Shown: positions 34,367 to 45,332 of the stretch, piece by piece
Layout of the letters: every line of letters begins with the position of its first letter
Numbering within the stretch: position 1 is the stretch's first letter
DNA from: Maylandia zebra
Lineage: Eukaryota; Chordata; Actinopteri; Cichliformes; Cichlidae
NCBI RefSeq assembly: GCF_041146795.1
Contig: NC_135185.1
Location: 10,163,529 to 10,227,528 of the forward strand
Length of the DNA: 64,000 nucleotides
Direction of reading: 5' to 3'
Program-made: the position numbers and the translations under genes
Notes under the pieces: model-generated
Seen by the model: the letters and a program-made list of their open reading frames with translations, nothing else
The model's database searches: none
Told to the model about the DNA's origin: nothing

Positions 34367-35776
34367 TCACTCTGCAGTGTTGAAACCCACAGCTCTTTCA
34401 AACACCTTCTGAGCATCATCAGCAAGCTTATTAAGAGAAAACATCAGAAGTTTGTAGGGGGTGATATAAGAGAGACTCATTGCTGCTGGGCTCCCAAATT
34501 TTGGAATGGATCTCAAACGATCCTTTACTGCCAATAACGCAGCTGTAACTGTAAGACTGATCAACATCTTCATGATGAGATATTTGTCAGTTTCTACTCC
34601 AGCTAATGGCGACTTGATGACAGCACACAGATCCGTGTAGGTCACTCCTGATGTGACAGCAAGTTTTTTAAGTGATGGCTTATCAAGAAAAAACCCCTGT
34701 ACACAACCTCTGACAAATGCAGCCATCAAGCTCAGATCAACAGCAGCAGAAAGTCCAGCAACTGGAACAGCTCCTGCAGCTGCAGACAGCAGAGTGAAGT
34801 ACTTTAACTTAGTCAGAAAAGCTTCTTTTTTTCTGTTGTTGATCTCCAGGCTGATATTCTGCACAGGCAATAGCAGAACATGTTTCTTGAGTTCAGGAAG
34901 TTCTCTGTCGAAGGTTTCTTGTAAGAGAGAGAAGTCATACAGGTGGGGATGAAAGCTGGACACCAGGAACACCTGTGGAGACTCGATGCCTTGTTCTTTA
35001 AGACCTGTGCTAAGTAAAATACAGAGATATGTTTAACTTGATGATTATGATCATAAAGCAGATTTTTCTCATTTCTGTTACATGAAAAAAATCCTACAAA
35101 TAATACTCCTTCCTTCCAATACTTCCTACTGTGGCTCAATAAAACCTCAACTCTGACACAAAGAATGCCAATTTGTAGAATATGGAGTTTAACATGCAAA
35201 TAAGCATGAACACATCTTTTTGGTGTTTATTTTAATACTGTAAGATCATTAAAAGAGACACTCACCTTGAACACAATCTTCCCTCATTTGGGTAAGAGTC
35301 CTCTCTTCACTGAAGTCTTTCTTTCTTTGTGCAGCTTTTATGTTGTTATCAATCTTTGTGCGAACAAAGAAGAAATTTTTCTTCATCTTTTGAATCTCCT
35401 TTGCGAGTTTCACATCATTTTCTCTGAAGCGATCAGCTGAGATGATGATAAAGAAGTCAAACTTCTCAAATCCAACAAGCTTTAAGTACTCATCCGCTGG
35501 AAATTTGGTGCTGCCGATTCCAGGAAGATCCGAGAAAGTAACATTGGGATATTTTGGATGAGGGTACACTGAGGTGGTATCTACAACATCAGCTCCCCCA
35601 TCTTCTATGCCTCTAAAGGCTTTTAGAAAGGATGATTTGCCTGCATCACATTCTCCTGTGATAGCAATATTTAATGGAATATCATTATTTTCTAAATATG
35701 TTTTAATCTTTGCAGCTGCTGCAGCAGGATCATTGTTCTTCAGATCACTTTTAACTGAAGCAAATAGATCCTCCAT
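34367..35776 (-). CDS. Immunity-related GTPase (IRG) gene 3, two exons, 382 aa
   Basis: Exon 1 is 35776-35266 and exon 2 is 35004-34367; the 261-bp intron has GTGAGT and CACAG ends, phase 1, at the same codon as genes 1 and 2. The joined 1149 bases are open. The G domain has DLPGIGSTKF and TKID (normal G4). The P-loop reads GECDAGKS where genes 1 and 2 have G[EK]SGAGKS: two residues differ, including loss of the Gly before AGKS. It still fits GxxxxGKS. The switch I region is shorter and lacks the APT motif. The helical C-terminal domain (FLVSSFHPHLYDFSLL, AVPVAGLSAAVDLSL) is complete. By family it should act in cell-autonomous immunity; the changed P-loop and switch I suggest altered GTP handling or a regulatory role. 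Confidence 0.85.
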
Positions 35777-36101
35777 GCTGATCCTTAAACAAAAGCAGAA
35801 AAAGTTGTTTAAGTTGCTGCACTTGACTTTGATAAGTCATCAATAGTCAGATGTGATTTTAATCTTATATTTCTCCTTCTCTGTTTCAAGCTGCTTGGTC
35901 ACATTTTCAGATTCACAGAAACAAAGAGATTCTAAGCCTACAGAAACTTCCTCTGAAGGAGCCAATTTGAGGATTGTTAGGATCTTCAAACTGTGGGATA
36001 TTATAAATGTGTCAAATGGTTCATTCCAGTAAACATGAATAAGTGCCTCCCACCTGACCACCTCAGAATCAGTAGGGTTTGTTTTTTTTTTTTTTTTACA
36101 G

Positions 36102-38073
36102 CAGGGGTAGGCAACCTTTCTGATGATGAGTGCCATCTAAAATTTCCTCAGAAGTCAATGTGCCATATGACTGCATTAGCAATAAATTTAATAATACTCT
36201 GTGTTAACAGTTACACACTATATAGAACAACTTTATAGAATTATATTTGTTCACAGACGTTGGCAACTATCAGCGAATAGTTATCAGCTATTTTGAAAAC
36301 AAAGACTTTTTATCCATAACAGCAAATGAACTGTACAACAGAAAATACAAATGCTATTTATGGTCTCCTCACAACAATGATTAAAAAAATAAACTGGGCC
36401 AATATGGCATGTTTATTAATACAGAGATACACATGTTAATGTGATCTCTGGTCTCCCACTCAGAGACACAGGTCTCCGAGTGTCCAGCATTCAGACGGCT
36501 ACCTGAGGACTCATTTGAGAGAAAATCTGCTCACACAGACATGTAGAGCCAAATACTGTCAATAAGGCCTCTGCAATGTTCTGAAGACAGTTAAACTTGT
36601 CAGGTAGTGATGTCCAGCAGGTGAACATGCAGCTCCATGAACACGCACGCAGAGACCAGCCCACCAGGTATTATAGGAAAAGCCATAAAGCCTTTGAATG
36701 AAAACAGACACTGTGTTGACAGTGATGTACAGTCTTGTTGGTATATGTATAATTTCTATACATTTTACTTCAGATAAAATCTTTGGTTGTAAGACTCAGA
36801 TAATTATTTATTAAAAGCTAGACATTTTAAATGAGAATAAGATAGAAAAGTATTTCTTTGTGCCCCCCTTTCCCTGTTAATGCCCCACCTGGCCCCCCAG
36901 GCAACACTTTGCTAGACCCGCCCCTGCACAGTTACCAGCTGTCAGCTACTTAGAAAAGGATCCTGGTGTTATTTGTCTCTCAGAAACAGTTCATAGCTTC
37001 CCTTCAACTCATTCATGTCACCTAAAAGGTAAACCTGTTTCTCCATCACCTGCTCAGCTCTGATGATTCTTAAGGACATCTCCTGGTTTCATCTTCATGT
37101 TTCCCTCTCACCACATATCCAAACCGACATCATGACCAGCAGCTTTACAGCTGTGGCTCCAGCAAACATCAGCTGATACTCGAAAGTAATATTAAATAAA
37201 TTCTAACAACAGCTGATCAAACTTAAACGTGCTGCTGTTGTTTACCGCGACATCCGCTGGTTTCTTCTTTCTGGCGCAAAGCGGGCTATAAACAAACAAG
37301 AGAGAAAAGCCAATCAGCTGATCATTGATCAGTTTCATGATTGAAGTAGCAACAGGAGAGGGAGGGGGAGAGAATGAGAGAAGAAGAGGCAGCTGACAGC
37401 GTAAAGACACAGAATAACTCCAGCTTTGTCTTTTTCCATTCTAGCTGAAGTACGCGACAAACTGTGTTCCTTTTCAGCTCAATATAAAACGCGTAATATT
37501 TTCTCTAAATACAGGACGATTTCGTTTTTTACGGGACGGTTGGCAACTATTTTATTCATAAGGTTAGTTAGAGAACTTTACTATCAGTAACATCATAGCA
37601 CCCGCCCAGCTGTATAGAAACTCCATCATGCTAGCTAGTACGCAGTACGAGTTATTGTAACTGACTGTAAAAAGTCAGCATAACGAAAATAAACTCCACC
37701 TAAACTTGGTTTATATCTGACCCAGATAGACTGCAGGTCATAACTTCTTACCTGAAGTTCAGTTCACCTGACACTCCAACCTACGGCCGCCTCGAGTCTC
37801 TCCTTCTCCTGCATCTCCTTTCCCTCATCCACCTGCTGGCCTCTGTGGAAGCGCCACCATAGCCACCACCAAACAACTGAGTTATTTTTACACATAGGCC
37901 AGCATCTGGCCAATCCACCACCTTTCATTGTTTATACTGTTACAAAAAAAACAAAAAAACAACCATCAGCTTATAAAAATCTATGCCCAATGGCCAGTCC
38001 AGCCATGGTTGTGCCATCAATTAACCCTTCATGTGCCAGCCGTGGCACGCGTGCCCAGGCTTGTCGACCCCTG
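36102..38073. mobile_element. 1972-bp hAT element, no transposase
   Basis: Ends CAGGGGTAGGCAACCTTTCT and GGCTTGTCGACCCCTG are inverted, with TGCCA/TGGCA subterminal matches. Flanking TTTTACAG is perfect at 36094-36101 and 38074-38081. A further hAT-like end (CTAGACCCGCCCCTG, about 36913-36927) suggests a second insertion inside, but its partner end was not found. No long open frame remains. Confidence 0.85.
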
Positions 38074-38081
38074 TTTTACAG

Positions 38082-38553
38082 CAATTGGTATATTTAATGA
38101 AGTCAAGTAAGCTTTTCCCTTTTTACTATTAAAGTTAATTAAGAGTGGCGAGTTAAAACATTTTTCACCATAGTTTTCCAGTATGTTTGATCCATCATAA
38201 CTTCAGGTGTTCAACTCGTTATCTTAAATAATCTACGGTGAGCATCATCAGAAATTTTGAATATGGCATTGACAGTCAAATGTAAAACTATTTCAAAAGT
38301 CACATAAAGCGCACCACCACATGTATGGACCATGATAGGGAAGAAATTGTGGCTACTGAACAGCACATATAACGGAGTGACGAGACATGTGTTAGCTTTG
38401 AAAGCATTATCAAAGAAATTTGAGATTTGAAAACAGAGACCAAAAACGTCCTTATTTTATCTGGAGAGAGTCTAAAAAGCAATGATTTAAAACAATAAAC
38501 CAACTAACCTTCTTCTCCAACTCATCTTCCTGAGTTAACTTCAGTAATTACTT
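38082..38553. other. Unassigned DNA
   Basis: No gene or repeat recognised between the hAT element and the SINE. Confidence 0.3.
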
Positions 38554-38566
38554 ATTCCAAACCATC

Positions 38567-38962
38567 CATCCATCCATCCATTCGCTTCCGCTTATCCTTT
38601 TCAGGGTCGCGGGGGGCGCTGGAGCCCATCCCAGCTGTCATAGGGCGAGAGGCAGGGTACACCCTGGACAGGTCGCCAGTCTGTCGCAGGGCCAACACAC
38701 AGGGACAAACAACCATTCGCACTCACATTCATTCGCACATTTACACCTAGTGACAATTTGGATTATCCAATCAACCTATCCCCACAAGCTGCATGTCTTT
38801 GGACGGTGGGAGGAAGCCGGAGTACCTGGAGGGAACCCACGCAAACACGGGGAGAACATGCAAACTCCACACAGAAAGACCCCGGCCTGATGTTGGAATT
38901 GAACTCTGGACCTTCTTGCTGTGCGGCAACAGTGCTAACCACCGTGCCACCGTGCTGCCCTC
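38567..38962 (-). mobile_element. tRNA-derived SINE with ATGG tail
   Basis: Read on the minus strand it starts GGCAGCACGGTGGCACGGTG and GTTAGCACTGTTGCC (A-box-like). A B-box-like GAGTTCAATTCC follows and it ends in (ATGG)n, like Rex3. Target duplication ATTCCAAACCATC is at 38554-38566 and 38963-38975. The shared tail suggests that an RTE-clade LINE such as Rex3 mobilised it; this is an inference. Confidence 0.85.
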
Positions 38963-38975
38963 ATTCCAAACCATC

Positions 38976-39274
38976 AACATGTTTTTTCAACACGTTCTCA
39001 CTCCCAACTCGTCAAACGTGTGACGCATGGTCAGGCTCCCTCTGCTTCACTTATGGACGCGCAGGGTACCCCCCTCGCATCGGGAATTGACGTGAAGGGT
39101 CCTCCGATTGAAGAGATTGCCGCGGAAGTGCCTGTTGTCGGTATATTTTTAGACATTTTCCAAATCACATTGTAGTGACATATACAGAACACAATAAATA
39201 ACTGAAAAACAGGTTCTACCTTCCTCCCAGGAGGAAGCGGCGTCGGCGTCGCCCTACACGGCGCTCAGAGGTTA
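38976..39274. other. Sequence 5' of the LTR-element ORF
   Basis: No 5' LTR matching 43829 was found here, so the retrotransposon's left end is truncated, displaced or diverged. Confidence 0.35.
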
Positions 39275-40680
39275 GTGACAATGTTCCGTTTCCACTTAAT
39301 CGCCCTGGATGTACTGAGGGCGAGGGGCTCGGAGGGACAACAAATGTCTCGGAGATGGAGACTCAGTTTACCTGTACTGTTAACTCTGTCACCCCCCCCA
39401 TGCACCTCGTCACAGTCTGTTTTCTCAGGGGCCAGTGAAGAAGCTGCCTTTTCCATGCCTCTGACTGCTAATGTTGAAGGTGTTAATCTCGTGCCCACGT
39501 TTTGTATTGACAATAAAGCTAAGATTTCTGGTGTTGGGCATGCTGTTTTTGGGGACGCCACACTGCCATCACAGAACTGTGAACCTGACACTGCCAAACC
39601 GGCCATAGACTCTTCGGTTTTGGGAATCAAACCGAGTGATGTACTTTTAAACCCTGATATTATGAGTGTGCAGGCTGAGGGGGAGGTTAGGGAGACAGAA
39701 GGTAGAGATGATGCTGCACACCCAGGACATGCGTCTTTCGCTAAGGAGGCTTCTTTTAAGACTGTTACGGCATCTGGAGCCTTTTTGAAGACTGTGTCTC
39801 AGCCCCTGCTGTCCATTGACTACAAATCAAGTGAGAAAGCTTCTGATCTGACCAGTAGTAAGACTGTATTCCCTTTGGCTAGCACCCACCTTTTGGAGTC
39901 TGTTTCCCCTGTTCCCAAGCCGAATAATGAATGTTCTGTTTATGTAACTAGACCAGCGAAAGAAGGAACGTCTGGTGTTGATCAGGAAAATGTATGTTAT
40001 GTTCCGGCGCTAGTCGGTCCCCAGGTTCCTCACTCTGCTGATGGTTTGACCAGAGTGAGTGCTTTGGAGCCCAACATCAGCAACCGCTCTTCTGCATCAG
40101 TCCACCGGGGCTGGACGAGTATTAAGGGTCTGCCGGGTTTTCCTATGTCTGAGAATGGCATTATGATTTCTGTTAATACTAAAGTGAAGGTCTGTTTATG
40201 TCATGCTTTCCCCTTATCTAATGACAAGGCTGAATTTTGTGTTTCCAAGACTGTCGGGGGGGAGCGCCATGCTAGTCATTACAAACCAGCTAGCCCTTTA
40301 ACTGCACCCCTGGGCCAGGACCTTTTGACTGCAGTTAATGAACTGGCCGATCTAAAGACAATTCAGCCGGATTGCTCAGAGCCAGTCCACTATGTTTTCG
40401 GTGCAAAGCCAAGTCCATGTGCATTCCACTCACTAGCCTTCTACAGCCGATTACCGTATTTTCACGACCATAAGGCGCACTTAAAAGTCTTAGATTTTCT
40501 TCAAAAAGTACGGCGCGCCCTATAGCGCAGTGCGCCCTGTGTGTTGTAATGAGGACGTAGTAGAGAACACCATGAGAACGCTAAAGGGTGAAGTGTGTGC
40601 GTTGACTTTATCGCACATACCTGTATAAAAGAACAGGTATGTGCGTTATGCAGGACATCGTTGTTTTAACAACCCTGAAA

Positions 40681-41944
40681 ATGGCAAAGAGACACGCTTA
40701 TGAAGCACAGTTTAAACTGAAGGCCATCAGCTACGTGGAGGAACATGGAAATCGAGCAGCGGCGAGAGAATTTAAGATTAACGAATCGATGGTTCGCAAA
40801 TGGAGGAAGCTAGAAAACAAGCTCCGGCAGGTCAAGAAAACACAGCTGAGTTTCCGCGGACATAAGGCGAGGTGGCCCGAGTTGGAGGAAAGACTCGAGC
40901 GGTGGATCATCGAGCAAAGAACGAGCGGGAGAAGCGTTTCGACGGTCACCATTCGGCTAAAAGCAGTTTCACTAGCTGAAGAGATGAACATTGAACATTT
41001 CCAAGGAGGTCCGTCTTGGTGCTTTCGTTTTATGAAACGGTGCCATTTTTCCATCCGGACCAGGACTACGGTAGCACAGCAACTTCCAGCGGATTATAAG
41101 GAAAAGCTGGCCATCTTCCGCTCCTACTGCAGCAAACACATCGCCGACAAACACATCCAGCCCAGCCACATCACTAACATGGACGAGGTGCCGCTCACTT
41201 TCGACATCCCGGTGAGTCACACTATGGAGAAGAAGGGGACCAGCACGGTAGCAATACGCACAACGAGGTATGAAAAGTCTTCTTTTACTGTTGTGCTTGG
41301 CTGCCATGCTAATGGACAGAAACTGCCGCCTATGGTGATTTTTAAGCGAAAGACTTTGCCTAAAGAGAAGTTTCCAGCAGGAATTATCATTAAGGCAAAT
41401 GAAAAGGGCTGGATGGATGAGGAAATGATGAAAGAGTGGCTGAGGGAGGTGTATGTAAGGAGACCAGGTGGTTTTTTTCCACGCATCACCATCGCTCTTA
41501 ATCTGTGACTCTATGCGTGCCCATCTCACAGCCGATGTGAAAAAACTAGTGAAACAAATGAACTGTGAGCTTGCTGTCATTCCGGGAGGCCTGACAAAGG
41601 AACTCCAACCGCTGGACATCGGTGTGAACCGGCCGTTCAAAGTAAGGCTGCGAGCGGCCTGGGAGCGATGGATGACCGATGGAGACCACAGTTTCACCAA
41701 GAGTGGAAGGCAGCGCCGGGCGAGTTACGCCACAATTTGCCAATGGATTGTAGATGCTTGGGCTAACATGTCTGCTGGCACTGTTGTTCGAGCTTTCGCA
41801 AAAGCCGGCATCATTTCCGAGGAGCCGCACGGCACGGAAAGTGACTCTGACAGTGAAGAAAGTGAACCTGGAATATTTGATGGAGATTTAGCGCAGCTGT
41901 TCAATTCAGACACAGAGGATGAGGACTTCGATGGGTTTGATTGA
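40681..41944 (+). pseudogene. pogo transposase with one frameshift
   Basis: Start MAKRHAYEAQFKLKAISYV (40681). The N-terminal psq-type helix-turn-helix contains AAAREFKINESMVRKWRKLE and is followed by a CENP-B-like domain (WPELEERLERWIIEQR). The catalytic domain has HITNMDEVPLTFDIP (first D), LLICDSMRAHLT (second D) and LQPLDIGVNRPFK (third D), the DDD triad of pogo/Tigger. The first frame ends at 41508; the second resumes at about 41468, with the shift in a seven-T run (GGTTTTTTTCC, near 41475). The acidic C-terminus (EESDSEESE-like, EDEDFDGFD) is typical of the family. The single slip in a homopolymer could also be an assembly or read error. Confidence 0.85.
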
Positions 41945-42205
41945 TGATAAAAATGTGAGTACCAAACTTTGTTTTGCTCCTGCTTTATTTTTAAATACGC
42001 ACACTTGTATGCTTGTGTGTTGTTGATGATGACGATTACTGGTAATAAAAATGTGAGTACCAAACTCAGTTTTGCTCCTGCTTTATTTTTAAATATGCAC
42101 ACTTGTATGCTTGTGTGTTGTTGATGATGACGATTACCGGTAATAGAAATGTGAGTAAGGTACCGAACTCAGGTTTGCTCCCGCTTTATTTTTAAATACG
42201 CATAC
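41945..42205 (+). repeat. 97-99 bp tandem repeat, about 2.6 copies
   Basis: AAAATGTGAGTACCAAACT, GCTCCTGCTTTATTTTTAAA and CTTGTATGCTTGTGTGTTGT recur in order at 41950, 42047 and 42146. The repeat lies between the pogo transposase stop and the right TIR. Confidence 0.85.
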
Positions 42206-43180
42206 GGTACTTGTATGCGCCCTATAATCCAGTGCGCCTTATGTGTGTGTTAAATACAGTAATGGCACACATAACTGAGACTGCGCCTTTTAGTACAGTG
42301 CGTCTTATGGTCGTGAAAATACGGTAGTGTGTGTGGCTGAACCCCTCCTTAACTCAGTCTCGCCAACAGGGGGCTTAGACTCCAATAAGCGTAGTTATTT
42401 CCCATGTGACTGCCAAATTATTGTGTTAAAACCATCTGCACATAGTCCTGGTTGTTTTATGTGGGTTCATGAATCAAGTCTTGGCCTTAAGAATCATGCT
42501 TCCTGGGACAATATAACTATCACTTGTGTCACTGAGCCAACTTATTTCAGGTCTGAAATGTTGTTTGAATCGTGCTCCAAGACAGAAGGTGTGTTTAGCT
42601 CCCCAAGAAGGGCAACTAAGGACAATTTGGACTGTGTTAAGGACTTAGAGACTTTAAGGTCTTTGTCTGTCGTTGCTCCTCTGCTTACACCTGACAAGGT
42701 CAATGTCCGGAACTTTGTGCTCACTCCCAGGGTGGCTGTGGCGTTGCCTGACCTCTCACCTGTGTCTGATCTCCAGGTAGAGGCAGTGGTCACCCAGCCA
42801 GCACCTGTGCTAGTTCCCACCACTAGGGTCAGGGCAGCCGTAGGTCAGCCATATCCTGCACCTGCATCTACACCTCAGGTGGGAATGGCTGCCGTCCGGT
42901 TTGTTCCTACACCCAGGTTGGTTCCCAAGGTTATGCCAGTCAGTACACAGCTCGGGTGGGAGCGGTTGTTGCTCTGCAGGCGCCTGCACCAGCTCATGTT
43001 TCCATTGGAGGCTCAAGAGAATCATCGCCGCCACGACAGCCTCCTACTCAGCTCCCTGTCCAGGTGGCAGCCCTGCTCCCGGTCCAGCCAGGGGCCTCCA
43101 TAACTGTTCATCCTGCGCCTGCTGCTGGATGCCCGGGTGTGCCTATCCGGCACCCTGCAGCATCCACACCACTTCACGTC

Positions 43181-43304
43181 ATGCCAGCTGGAGGGCCCGA
43201 GGAGCCCGTCCAGCCCCATGCCACGTCAGCTGGAGGGCCCGAGGAGCCCGTCCGGCCTCATGCCACGTCAGCTGGAGGGCCCGAGGAGCCCGTCCAGCCC
43301 CCAG
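43181..43304 (+). repeat. 42-bp coding-type tandem repeat, three copies
   Basis: GCTGGAGGGCCCGAGGAGCC then CGTCC recurs three times. In one frame it encodes AGGPEEPVQPHATS-like repeats. Located in the 3' internal region of the LTR element. Confidence 0.85.
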
Positions 43305-43343
43305 GGATCAATAAAGTATTCTGATTCTGATTCTGATTCTGAT
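43305..43343 (+). mobile_element. Tiny LINE tail with (TTCTGA)n
   Basis: GGGATCAATAAAGTATTCTG followed by repeated ATTCTG resembles the end of the Rex1-like LINE at 26867-26890. An ultra-truncated insertion is likely. Confidence 0.5.
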
Positions 43344-43539
43344 CTACTTCTGCTACGCCCGGTCCGGCCTCGGCGCCTGCCTCTGCCACGCCCGGTCCGG
43401 CCTCTGCACCTCGGGATCGCTAGCCACTTTCCGGGCCGTCGGCTGGACATCGTTGCCGTCGGGGGTGGCCTCCTGAACTGCACCGCCACTGCCTCCCGCA
43501 TGGACGGCCTCCTGATGGGAGATGGCGTGGCCTGTTGAG

Positions 43540-43672
43540 TTGCCAACCTCCGGGTCGGCCGCCTGAACTGTTAAACTGTGGCCTGTGGTGCCCTCGACCT
43601 CCGGGTCGGCCCCCTGAACTCGTGAACTACGGGCTGTTGTGTTGCCGCCCTCCAGGCCGACCCCCTGAACTG
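43540..43672 (+). repeat. About 52-57 bp degenerate tandem repeat
   Basis: CCTCCGGGTCGGCCGCCTGA and variants recur three times with ACTGTTAAACT-like spacers. Just upstream of the polypurine tract. Confidence 0.7.
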
Positions 43673-44384
43673 TGTTTGGACTATTGTCAGGTGCTCCAGT
43701 GTTTTCTGTCGGCTGTTTTTTGTTTCCTGTTCTGGGCCCTCCGTCCTGGTCCCCGCCGCCCGCCCGGGCTCGGTGGTCTGTTTTTTGGTTTGGGGCTGTC
43801 TGGAGCCAGCCCTTGGAGGGGGGGGTGGTGTCATGGTCCTGGGTCGTGCGACCCAGTGTTTTGTGTTTAGTCTATTTTGATGTTTATTGTTTGTTTAGGT
43901 TCATTACGTTATTCCAGCTCATTTGTAATTATATTACCCTTGTATTAAGCCTCCCTTGCCCTTCATGTGTTTATGTCTGTGTGTCTTGTGTTGTCAAGTT
44001 CCTGCTGTCGCTTCTGTCATCTTCCCCTGTACTCCGTCTCCCTGGTTCGTGCGTCTACCTGTCATGAGTCATGTCTGCGTTGTTATGTTTAGTTCATGTC
44101 ATGTCTAATCTCCATGTTTCCTGTTTTACTTTGAAAGTCTGTATTCAGTGTCAGTGTATTTAGTTTCACCTCTCCTGTCCTGTCGTTAGGTTCATGTGTG
44201 TCAGCTGTGCTCCCATGTGTGGCCACTTCCCCTGATCATCCCTCATGTGTATTTAGTCTCGGTGTTTCATGCAGTCTGTGTCGCGTCGTCTGTGTTCCCA
44301 CCCTCCGTGTTTCCATGCCCAGTCTTTTGTATTCCAAGCCATAGTCTTACCATAGTTTGTTCCCAGTTTAGGTTTCTGTTTAGT

Positions 44385-45183
44385 TACTGCTCTTGTGCTG
44401 CCCTCATTCTTGTTGTGTGGATGCTTTGTAAGATTGAATTGGATCTTGTGTGTGTCTCTCTCTGTGCATGTGTGTTTCCATATGTGTCCATATTTGTGAT
44501 TGTGTGGCTGTTATATTTTGTTTTGGCCGATTTTTTTCATTTAACAAGTATATTTGAGGGACCCTTAGCATGTTCAGCATTTTTTCAGCTTTCCATTTTG
44601 CTTTTCCAATTTTTCTGTTTAAGTTATTACTATTGCGCTAAATCATTGCATTTCTGCTGTTTTATAAGATTTGTGCTAAATATAGTACTTCTGCTAAATG
44701 TAGTATTTATGCTTAATCATAGTATTTCTATATATTTCTGCCAGGTCCCTAGGCAGCCAATCCTCTGTGAGGCCTGAGACATTCAAATTTACATATCAGG
44801 GCCTGCACGGCTTCCCAGCCAGCCAATCATATATGTGGACTGAGGCATTCAAATTTGCATATTGGGGCCTTCGTGGCTTCTAAGCCAACAAGTCATCAAT
44901 GTCATATATCTCTAAAAATTCATATTTTAATGATAAATTGTCAACACTTGACGATTCCCCCATCTCTTCTGAACAAAACGGTGTAAGAATGACCGTTCTG
45001 GCCAATACAGTTAGGAAATTATGGTCATTTGTTTGAGGGGAATCCTCACTATGAGAAATAGACTACAAAAATCCTGTCTCTGTGCTGCGTGTGTGCACCT
45101 GTTTTGGCGGGAAAAAGTGCACAGCCTCTGTGGATTCAAATTTAGCTGCTCCCAGGCTGCTTGACTGAAAACATGCTTCTCTC

Positions 45184-45266
<83 letters not shown>

Positions 45267-45290
45267 GTGTGTGTGTGCATGCATGAGTGC

Positions 45291-45332
<42 letters not shown>

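Larger units (their letters stand above)
40454..42324 (+). mobile_element. pogo-family DNA transposon
   Basis: Ends CCGTATTTTCACGACCATAA and TTATGGTCGTGAAAATACGG are perfect inverted repeats, with TA duplicated at 40452-40453 and 42325-42326. It carries one transposase gene and, after it, about 2.6 tandem copies of a 97-99 bp unit. Confidence 0.9.
39275..43103 (+). pseudogene. Unrecognised ORF of the LTR element, split in frame by pogo
   Basis: The left part 39275-40453 (393 codons) and right part 42327-43103 (258 codons) flank the pogo insertion. Removing the transposon and one TA joins TTA to GTG with no frame change, giving about 651 codons. No domain is recognised. The protein is rich in Ser, Pro and Val, has no catalytic motif, and its C-terminal part becomes Pro/Val/Thr-rich. 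It may be the sole protein of the element; the actual start codon could lie elsewhere. A function cannot be assigned. Confidence 0.5.
39275..43828 (+). mobile_element. Internal region of a non-autonomous LTR retrotransposon
   Basis: The region ends with a purine-rich tract (GGAGGGGGGGG, 43816-43825) directly before the TGTCA start of an LTR, the classic layout of a polypurine tract and 3' LTR. It holds one large ORF split by a pogo transposon, proline/GGPEEPV-type repeats and a small LINE tail. No protease, RT or integrase motifs are present, so it must depend on other elements. Confidence 0.6.

Noticed and set aside
38900..38962. Functional tRNA gene
   Set aside because: Only A- and B-box-like sequences of a SINE head; no complete cloverleaf or terminator.
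38758..39090. 110-codon and overlapping frames
   Set aside because: Lie mostly in the tRNA-derived SINE, which is non-coding.
39265..39630. Antisense 121-codon frame
   Set aside because: Overlaps the longer plus-strand ORF of the LTR element and shows no domain.
41945..42205. Possible CRISPR-like array
   Set aside because: Units are near-identical end to end with no unique spacers, in a vertebrate transposon; plain tandem repeat.
42542..43546. Several overlapping Pro/Arg-rich frames on both strands
   Set aside because: GC-rich repeats create open frames in all phases; only the frame continuous with 39275 is backed by the in-frame pogo split.
44196..44777. 193-codon hydrophobic frame
   Set aside because: Falls across the LTR and the T-rich repeat insertion; the hydrophobicity comes from T-rich DNA.
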